Shown here: in pieces, positions 1-5,460 of the stretch
Layout of the letters: every line of letters begins with the position of its first letter
Numbering within the stretch: the first letter of the stretch is position 1
The notes under the pieces: model-generated
The model's database searches: none
What the model saw: only the letters and a program-made list of their open reading frames with translations
Told to the model about the DNA's origin: nothing
Source: an uncultured Oscillospiraceae bacterium
Lineage (GTDB): Bacteria; Bacillota; Clostridia; Oscillospirales; Ruminococcaceae
Assembly (NCBI GenBank): GCA_900540595.1
Contig: UQGL01000057.1
Coordinates: forward strand, 1-8,753
Reading direction: 5' to 3'
DNA length: 8,753 nt
Program-made: the position numbers and the translations under genes

Positions 1-87
1 AGTATTATCTGCGCTTTTGGCTTAGCAGCTGCCGCACCTCGCTCGCCGTATCGGCGCTTAGAATTATGCGGTATTGCCTTTGTAATT

Positions 88-116
88 ATCATAGCATAAA
101 CCTATGCTTACGGCAA
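88..116 (-). promoter_or_regulatory. Probable leftward sigma-A promoter, gene outside the window
   Basis: On the minus strand TTGCCG (116-111) is followed after 17 bases by TATGAT (93-88), with TG one base before the -10 (extended -10). Transcription would start near position 80 and leave the window to the left. The following 80 bases of leader contain no ORF with a clear start, so they are probably the 5' UTR of a gene beyond position 1. The promoter is divergent from the one at 172-200. It lies inside an imperfect inverted repeat (ATTGCC 73-78 with GGCAAT 112-117, AGCATA 93-98 with TATGCT 103-108) that could be an operator or chance. Confidence 0.4.
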
Positions 117-171
117 TTGCGTTTTACAAAAATAAGGCACCCTTTGGCGGTAAAGCGCATAGTCAGGGGTG

Positions 172-200
172 TTGCACTTTCCCGTAAATGCGTGTACAAT
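172..200 (+). promoter_or_regulatory. Sigma-A promoter of the metalloprotease gene
   Basis: TTGCAC (172-177) and TACAAT (195-200) are separated by exactly 17 bases, giving near-consensus -35 and -10 boxes. The expected transcription start is near 207, leaving a leader of about 28 bases that contains the AAGGGGG ribosome site (221-227) of the gene at 235. The flippase at 996 may be read from the same promoter, because no better promoter is visible between the two genes. Confidence 0.6.
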
Positions 201-234
201 ATTGCATATATATTTCTGATAAGGGGGCGGCGGC

Positions 235-798
235 TTGGCTACACAGCAGGTGCAGCAGCGCGCGGCGGGGGGCATTGCCTACACGCTGACGCGGCGGCGG
301 GTGCGCAATATCAATCTGCGCGTCCGGGCGGACGGCTCGGTCGCGGCCAGTGCATCGGCACGGGTGCCGGCCGCCTATGTGGACGCTTTTGTGGCGGCCC
401 GCGCCGACTGGGTGCGCGCCGCCCAGCAGCGCGCCGCCGCACGGCGCGCGCAGGAGGCCGAACAGCCGGATTTGCCGCCGAAAGCCGAGGCACTGGCCCA
501 TATGCAGGTGTTGTGCCGGGCATACTATCCGCAGTTTGCAGCGGTATGCCCGGGCGGGCAGATGCCCAAAATCGCCGTGCGCGACATGCACACCCGTTGG
601 GGCTCCTGCAGCCTGCGCACCGGCACGCTGGCGTTTGCGCAGCGGCTCTGCGTGATGCCGCCGGCTGCACAGGAATATGTCGTGGTGCATGAATTCTGCC
701 ACTTTGCCCACCCGAACCACAGCCCCGCTTTTTGGGCGGCGGTGGAAAAAGTCCTGCCGGATTACAGGCAGCGGGAAAAGATGTTGAAAATGCGGTGA
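235..798 (+). CDS. YgjP-like (M48/DUF45) zinc metallopeptidase
   Basis: A 187-residue cytosolic protein of the YgjP / WLM / SprT-like family (DUF45). The signature is clear: RWGSC at 121-125, then HEFCH at 152-156, which is the HExxH zinc site with H152 and H156 as ligands and E153 as the catalytic base. H162 in HPNHSPAFW is the likely third ligand. The C-terminus (EKVLPDYRQREKMLK) is typical of the family, and the length is near the short end of the usual range. The substrate is not known. The start is TTG at 235, chosen because AAGGGGG lies 7 bases upstream and a 17-spaced promoter precedes it. No N-terminal signal or membrane segment is seen. The middle of the protein (residues 40-75) is Ala/Arg-rich, reflecting high GC. 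The family call is firm; the physiological role is unknown. Confidence 0.9.
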   Translation: MATQQVQQRAAGGIAYTLTRRRVRNINLRVRADGSVAASASARVPAAYVDAFVAARADWVRAAQQRAAARRAQEAEQPDLPPKAEALAHMQVLCRAYYPQFAAVCPGGQMPKIAVRDMHTRWGSCSLRTGTLAFAQRLCVMPPAAQEYVVVHEFCHFAHPNHSPAFWAAVEKVLPDYRQREKMLKMR

Positions 799-807
799 CG
801 GCTGAAA

Positions 808-965
808 AAGCCTTCCCCCTGTGGGGGAAGGTGTCTGCGGCCCCGCCCGCAGACGGATGAGGGGGGAGTTTGCCGCGATTGCCCGTGAACGGGGTGCTGG
901 CGGAAGGTTTGCCCTCATCCGACCTTCGCGTTCGCTCGGCCACCTTCCCCCGGAGGGGAAGGCTT
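808..965. repeat. Nested inverted-repeat element (MITE/REP-like)
   Basis: A 158-base unit bounded by a perfect 11-base terminal inverted repeat, AAGCCTTCCCC (808-818) and GGGGAAGGCTT (955-965). Each end is itself a hairpin: CCTTCCCC/GGGGAAGG arms at 811-831 and again at 943-962. A second internal pair, CGGATGAGGG (854-863) and CCCTCATCCG (912-921), is also perfect. The whole can fold as a long stem or as two end hairpins. It encodes no protein and fills the gap between two rightward genes, beginning 10 bases after the protease stop and ending 16 bases before the flippase ribosome site. It resembles dispersed non-autonomous repeats of this bacterial group; the dispersal is inferred, since only one copy is in the window. 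Confidence 0.75.
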
Positions 966-995
966 CATACTCTACAAATAAGGGAGGTACACACC

Positions 996-2429
996 TTGCC
1001 ATCTCCACAAAAAAAGTACACAACGCTGGTCAGCAATACGCTGCTGTTTGCCATTTCAAACTTCAGCTCCAAACTGCTCAGCTTCTTTATCCGGCCGTAT
1101 CTTAGCTACGCGCTCGATTCGCCCGATGTTATGGGTGTGTCAAGCCTGCTGCAGCAGGCCACAAACCTGCTTATCCCGGTGGTCAGTCTGGGCGTGGCCT
1201 ACGCAATCATCCGGTTTGGCCTTGATAAGGAAAACGACAAGGCCAGCGTCTTTGTCAACGGTGCGGCCACCATTGGGCTGGGCTTTCTGGTGCTGCTGCT
1301 CGCCATGCCGCTGGTCAGCCTGATCCCCAACGCGGCCGAGTATCTGCCCTTCCTCTACCTCTGCGTGCTGGCAAGCTGCCTGCGCACGCTCTGTACCCAG
1401 TTCATCCGCTCCCGTATGCTGAACCGGCTGGTGGCGATAGACGGCGTGCTGACAACGCTCAGCCTGCTGCTGTACTACCTGCTGTTCCTGAGCGTTTTGC
1501 GGATGGGCGCGACCGGCTTTTTGCTGGCCAACGCGCTGGCGGACCTGACCTCGATGGTGTTCGTCTTTTTTGCGGGCGGCTGTTGGCGGTATTGCAAGCC
1601 CAAGCGGTTTGACCGCGGGCTTTGGCGGGATATGCTGCGCTACTGCCTGCCGATGATCCCGGCGTCCATCAGCTTTTGGATCATCAACGCCAGCGACATG
1701 TTCTTTGTGCAGGCCCTGTGCGAGGACTACGGCGGCCGCACCGGCAACCACTGGGTCGGGCTGCTCTCGGCGGGGTATTTTCTGCCGCAGATCATCACGA
1801 TTTTGGGCAGCATCTTCTATGAGGCGTGGCAGCTTTCGGCCGTGACCGAGGAGACCGACCGCGAGGCGTTTTTCTCCAAGATCTTCCGCGTGTATGCAAG
1901 CGTGCTGTTCTGCTGCGTGGCGGGCATCATTATGCTGTGCCAGCTGCTGATGCGGGTGTTCAAGGCCGAGTATTTTGACGCATGGACCTTTGTGCCGTTC
2001 CTGACGCTCTGCTCAATGCTGACCTGCATGAACCAGTTTTTGAACAGCATCTATGTGGTCTATAAGCGCAGCACGGGGTCGCTGGTCACGATGCTGGCCG
2101 GTGCGGTGCTGAACCTGATTTTGAACTACTGCTTTATCCGGCTGTGGGGCCCGTGGGGCGTCACGCTGGCCAGCTTCCTGAGCCTGATGCTGGTGTTTTT
2201 GCTGCGCGCCTACTCGACCCGCGGCCTGCTGGAGATCGACTTCCACCCGGCGTGGCTGATTTTGAATCTGGCGCTGGTGCTGGCGGAGATCTGGTGCATG
2301 ATGAAGCTGACCCACTGGGCGCTGCCGGTTGTGGGCATCACGGCCGTGATCTGCGTCATGAATATCCGCGAGGTCCTGAGCATGCTGGACACGCTGATCG
2401 GCAAGTTTTTGAAAAAGAAGAAAGCATAA
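996..2429 (+). CDS. Wzx/RfbX-type polysaccharide flippase (MOP superfamily)
   Basis: A polytopic membrane protein of 477 residues, the usual length for Wzx/MurJ-like lipid-linked oligosaccharide flippases, with about 12-14 hydrophobic segments spread over the whole chain. The first runs through LLFAISNFSSKLLSFFIRPYL, and the central segment YCLPMIPASISFWIINASDM (around residues 222-241) is the typical Wzx loop, with a basic tail (KFLKKKKA). It should move an undecaprenyl-linked glycan precursor across the cytoplasmic membrane. The reading frame is open from 870, but the real start is TTG at 996: AGGGAGGT (981-988) lies 7 bases upstream, and the upstream codons are inside the 808-965 repeat. 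No glycosyltransferases or polymerase flank it, so it is an orphan here and its glycan cannot be named. MurJ or another MOP role cannot be excluded. Confidence 0.85.
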   Translation: MPSPQKKYTTLVSNTLLFAISNFSSKLLSFFIRPYLSYALDSPDVMGVSSLLQQATNLLIPVVSLGVAYAIIRFGLDKENDKASVFVNGAATIGLGFLVLLLAMPLVSLIPNAAEYLPFLYLCVLASCLRTLCTQFIRSRMLNRLVAIDGVLTTLSLLLYYLLFLSVLRMGATGFLLANALADLTSMVFVFFAGGCWRYCKPKRFDRGLWRDMLRYCLPMIPASISFWIINASDMFFVQALCEDYGGRTGNHWVGLLSAGYFLPQIITILGSIFYEAWQLSAVTEETDREAFFSKIFRVYASVLFCCVAGIIMLCQLLMRVFKAEYFDAWTFVPFLTLCSMLTCMNQFLNSIYVVYKRSTGSLVTMLAGAVLNLILNYCFIRLWGPWGVTLASFLSLMLVFLLRAYSTRGLLEIDFHPAWLILNLALVLAEIWCMMKLTHWALPVVGITAVICVMNIREVLSMLDTLIGKFLKKKKA

Positions 2430-2434
2430 TAGAG

Positions 2435-2516
2435 CGTAGGGGCGGGGCTCTGCTCCGCCCGTGCAGCTTGGCGGCAGCGCTAAGTTCCACGGGCGGAGTA
2501 GAACCCCGCCCCTACG
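2435..2516. repeat. Long near-perfect palindromic repeat after the flippase
   Basis: The outer arms CGTAGGGGCGGGG (2435-2447) and CCCCGCCCCTACG (2504-2516) are perfect complements. The inner arms CTCCGCCCGTG (2453-2463) and CACGGGCGGAG (2488-2498) are also perfect. Between them only one position mismatches and one pair is G-U, leaving a 24-base loop (2464-2487). It begins 6 bases after the flippase stop and may stabilise or end that transcript, although no T-run follows. Related GTAGGG-type units occur at about 2525, 7471, 7508 and 8480, which suggests a repeat family. Confidence 0.75.
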
Positions 2517-2640
2517 GTGCGATAGTAGGGACCGATGCTCGCCTCGCCCCGCCCTGTTTGCCGCGGTCAGGGGGGCACAAGAAAGAACCGCCGCAGTTAA
2601 GGCAGAGGGAAAACAATGATTGCCCCTACAATCTCTAATA
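2517..2640. repeat. Degenerate remnants of GTAGGG-type intergenic repeats
   Basis: No gene is supported here. GTAGGGACCGATGC (from 2525) resembles the start of the palindromic repeat just upstream. At the far end GATTGCCCCTAC (about 2619-2630) resembles the opposite end of the same repeat type. The stretch is probably an eroded or composite repeat between two converging genes. Directly after it the sequence becomes AT-rich. Confidence 0.35.
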
Positions 2641-2695
2641 AGATAAAAAGAAAATTTCCCACACATACGCGGTAGCTGTGTATGTGTGGGAAATT
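2641..2695 (-). terminator. Intrinsic terminator of the pilin operon
   Basis: A perfect 16-base stem (AATTTCCCACACATAC at 2653-2668 with its complement at 2680-2695) encloses an 11-base loop. Read leftward it is followed by TTTTCTTTTTATCT (2654-2641), a good U-tract, and it lies about 20 bases beyond the pilin stop. In the rightward direction the downstream T content is weak, so it mainly serves the leftward operon, though it may slow rightward read-through from the flippase. Confidence 0.85.
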
Positions 2696-2715
2696 CTGTT
2701 TAGGAAAATAAAAAA

Positions 2716-5442
2716 TCAATTTTTAGTAATGATGAACTTTTTAGCGCCATTTTTAGGATTACTAATTTTAGCCCAATCGTCTTTATCAGAATCGTCAGAT
2801 TCATGTGGTGAGGGAATTGAAGCCAAGGGTGTAGAGCCAAAGTAAATGTAAACATCATAACCGCTGTTTTCATCACCCGTCACATAAATGTCACCGCGAT
2901 TCATCGGATTAGAGGGACTGATGTCTTGAATAGAAGTACTGCTCCAAACTTTTCCGGTGAGCTGCAAAACAGGATTATATGTATAAGAAGATGGGCCGTA
3001 GAACTTAAAGAAATTTACGGGATCAGGAATGATATATTTTCCGTCTTTGTTCTTCTGGTCTTTAGATCCGTTTGGATTATAATCAGAATCAAAATCTACC
3101 TGATTCCAGCTATACCATTTTTTGAATTCTTGAGGTATGGCGTTTTCAGAGGTGAATTTTTTGATGCTGAAATACAATTTATTGTGCCAGAAAATAATTT
3201 CACGGTTGATGGAAAGAAGCGCCTTACTATGGTCTGAATTATCAGGACTGGTTGTAATTCGGAGAGACCAATCGTCTGGAGCAGGGAAAGTGATTGTCAA
3301 ACCGCCACCCGTAAGAAAAACAGAATCCTTATTTCCATCATTACTGACTTTATGGTCAATCATAGAGACAGTAAAAGTATCAGCATCTGGCGGAACTGTG
3401 AAAGTAATCTTTTCAGCTTTTGTGTAATGCTGTGGTGGGGTTTGCTCCTCTAATTCATAGGTCTCCCCACGGCGGAGCTGTACAACATAGGGGGCGGAGG
3501 TAGTCGTAAAAGATTGATAACTAGACAATTGGGGAGTACCGCCGCCGCCACTGTCAAAGCCAAGAAGAATATGATTTCCATTTTGAGACCTGAGAGCAAG
3601 GGTTGCGCCGGATACGGCATTGCCTGCATCGTTAATTTTGTACAGGTAGGTGGTGCAGGTCAATTTCTTGCTGTTGACAACATGAATAATATCTTCGCAA
3701 GTTCCGTACTGCTCAACACGGCCCCATTCACCGTAATTATTGTGAGAAATATCTGGTTTAAACCATGTATTATGGGCAGCGTGTTGTCTCCCGGGCGTTT
3801 GCATGTATTCATCCGGATACGAGCTGAAATTAAAAGAAAGAGAGCAGTTGACGCCACTCTGATATCCGGTGGGTGCAGTAACTTCGATGAGTTTATATTT
3901 TTTTGCTCTATCCAGATAAACAGATGCAGTCATGCCATCTCCGGAATTAAGCCGCAGAGGAACAAAGCAATAACCCTGTGAATCACTTCTAAGATTCTCA
4001 AAAATGACTTTATTTGTTGATGTGTCTATGATGTCAAAGAAAGCGTCAGCAAGGGGCTTGTTGTCTGCATCGGTTGTAAAAATTTTTACAACGGCAGTGG
4101 GAAAGTACTGCAGGGTAATAACATTGCTATTGCCGTTTACAAAAGTACCGTTAGTATTGCCGCCAAAAACAAAGGTCTTAAAGGTACAGCCAAGGTATTT
4201 GCCGTTATTATAAGATTGGTTGATTTCGATGGTGAAAGATTCCGCTTTTAGGGGCTGATATCCCAGTATAGGGTCTTTTTCTGTAATGGTAAAATCGTTT
4301 ACCCATGTGGGTAACTGACCGTTTTGAATAGGTTTGCCCGATGCTTCATCATAAATTTCAAAAGGAATATTGCCGTTTGCATCAGTAGTGACTTCGTAGG
4401 TAATCTGCGGGCGGGGAATATTTACAATGTATGTTTTATTGGCAAAACTACTGGAGGACCCTGTTACGGCATCCTGCAAATGGACAAAGACTTTGTCGCT
4501 CGTTGTAGGATCGACCTTTTTATCTTCCATGGTGATGCTGTTTCCGGCAGCAGATACTCCAGAACCGCCGCTCAAGATCAATGTGTCATTGCTTTTTGTA
4601 ATTGCAAACTTAATATCTTCTGCAAGAGCATAATTTCCGGGAGCTGAAGTTTCGCGCAGCACATAATTACCAACCGGCAAACTAACGGAATACCCTGAAC
4701 TGCTGGTTGACGAAGTCCAAGAAGCAGCCGCCGTACCATCTTCTTTAAGAATCTGTAGCTCTGCATCGCCAAGTGGAAGTTTGGTGGAGGCGTCTACTTT
4801 TAAAATCGTAACTTCTAAGAGAGTTGGTTCCGGGCCCGGTGCAGGCTCCGGGCTGGGGTTTGGTTCCGGTTTGGTATCATCAGGCTTTGGAACAACGATG
4901 TTGTCAATACTTCCGTCCACACGCGCATTCGTTCCGGTGGCCGTGTATACAACCTGTATCCCATCCTTGCTGGTATACACCAAGTACAAAACCTGACCGC
5001 TGGCATTGCAGGTCATCCACTGCACTGTACCGCTCACGCCTGCCTGTGAGGCAAGGTCGTCAGGCGTTTTGCTGCCGGTGGGAGCGCTTTTCACATGCAG
5101 CAGATACTGCCCGCTGCCCTCGGTCAGTGCAACATCGCCGGTCACGGTGGGGGCCTCGTTTTTCAACTCGCCCGCCCAGCTTTTCAGAGCATCTGCACCA
5201 TCGCTTTTTCCCGTTATCGAAGCGTTCTGCACCAGGGCGTACTTCTGCGCGGCAATGCGGGTCGCCGTCTCCACACACGCCTGCGTCTTGCTGACGGCCT
5301 GCTTCTCCTTGGCGTTGTCAATGTACCCGGTCAGCGCAGGCACAGCAAAGCTCGCTGTTATGCCTGCAATCACCAGCACGACAACCAGCTCCACCAGCGT
5401 AAAGCCGCGGCGGCTGCGCAGGGTTCGTTTCAGACCAGTCAT
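2716..5442 (-). CDS. Type IV prepilin-like protein fused to Cna-B/SpaA-like adhesin modules
   Basis: A 908-residue protein. Residues 1-13 are a basic class III leader ending RRG, and FTLVELVVVLVIAG follows: cleavage after G13, F14 as mature residue 1, E18 as the conserved Glu+5, hydrophobic helix to about 37. Residues 38-183 fit a small pilin head (C56 and C144 could pair). Residues 184-207 are a Pro/Glu-rich hinge. Four Cna-B/SpaA-like modules follow (about 209-307, 317-407, 449-540, 593-698), each with a Y/F-x-L/I-x-E...P...Y signature (E264, E388, E520, E666). Modules 1, 3 and 4 also have a plausible isopeptide Lys (K215, K453, K602). Residues 700-908 are unrecognised, rich in Trp/Tyr/Asp/Ser, without LPXTG or a terminal membrane segment. 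The ATG at 5442 has GAGGAGG 8 bases upstream, directly after the preceding gene's stop, so the genes are likely co-transcribed. Most likely an adhesive minor or tip pilin; no assembly ATPase or prepilin peptidase gene is nearby. Confidence 0.85.
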   Translation of the reverse strand: MTGLKRTLRSRRGFTLVELVVVLVIAGITASFAVPALTGYIDNAKEKQAVSKTQACVETATRIAAQKYALVQNASITGKSDGADALKSWAGELKNEAPTVTGDVALTEGSGQYLLHVKSAPTGSKTPDDLASQAGVSGTVQWMTCNASGQVLYLVYTSKDGIQVVYTATGTNARVDGSIDNIVVPKPDDTKPEPNPSPEPAPGPEPTLLEVTILKVDASTKLPLGDAELQILKEDGTAAASWTSSTSSSGYSVSLPVGNYVLRETSAPGNYALAEDIKFAITKSNDTLILSGGSGVSAAGNSITMEDKKVDPTTSDKVFVHLQDAVTGSSSSFANKTYIVNIPRPQITYEVTTDANGNIPFEIYDEASGKPIQNGQLPTWVNDFTITEKDPILGYQPLKAESFTIEINQSYNNGKYLGCTFKTFVFGGNTNGTFVNGNSNVITLQYFPTAVVKIFTTDADNKPLADAFFDIIDTSTNKVIFENLRSDSQGYCFVPLRLNSGDGMTASVYLDRAKKYKLIEVTAPTGYQSGVNCSLSFNFSSYPDEYMQTPGRQHAAHNTWFKPDISHNNYGEWGRVEQYGTCEDIIHVVNSKKLTCTTYLYKINDAGNAVSGATLALRSQNGNHILLGFDSGGGGTPQLSSYQSFTTTSAPYVVQLRRGETYELEEQTPPQHYTKAEKITFTVPPDADTFTVSMIDHKVSNDGNKDSVFLTGGGLTITFPAPDDWSLRITTSPDNSDHSKALLSINREIIFWHNKLYFSIKKFTSENAIPQEFKKWYSWNQVDFDSDYNPNGSKDQKNKDGKYIIPDPVNFFKFYGPSSYTYNPVLQLTGKVWSSTSIQDISPSNPMNRGDIYVTGDENSGYDVYIYFGSTPLASIPSPHESDDSDKDDWAKISNPKNGAKKFIITKN

Positions 5443-5450
5443 ACGGGATT

Positions 5451-5460
5451 CCTCCTCTTA
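5451..5460 (-). promoter_or_regulatory. Ribosome site of the pilin next to the upstream stop
   Basis: Read leftward, TAA (5460-5458) ends the sulfatase and GAGGAGG (5457-5451) follows with no gap, 8 bases before the pilin ATG. The strong site fixes the pilin start and suggests that translation of the two genes is coupled, or at least that they share one mRNA. Confidence 0.8.

Noticed and set aside
870..995. N-terminal extension of the flippase
   Set aside because: These 42 codons lie mostly within the inverted-repeat element and precede the strong AGGGAGGT ribosome site, so they are not translated as part of the flippase.
163..1023. Long leftward frame opposite the metalloprotease
   Set aside because: A shadow of GC-rich coding DNA. 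The rightward frame has the HExxH and RWGSC motifs, a promoter and a ribosome site.
2144..2638. 164-codon rightward frame running from the flippase into the repeats
   Set aside because: An alternative frame of the flippase that continues through palindromic repeat DNA; no ribosome site and no recognisable protein.
2716..3345. Sortase (LPXTG) anchoring of the pilin-adhesin
   Set aside because: No LPXTG-like motif, hydrophobic segment or matching basic tail occurs at the C-terminus; the N-terminal prepilin helix explains anchoring instead.
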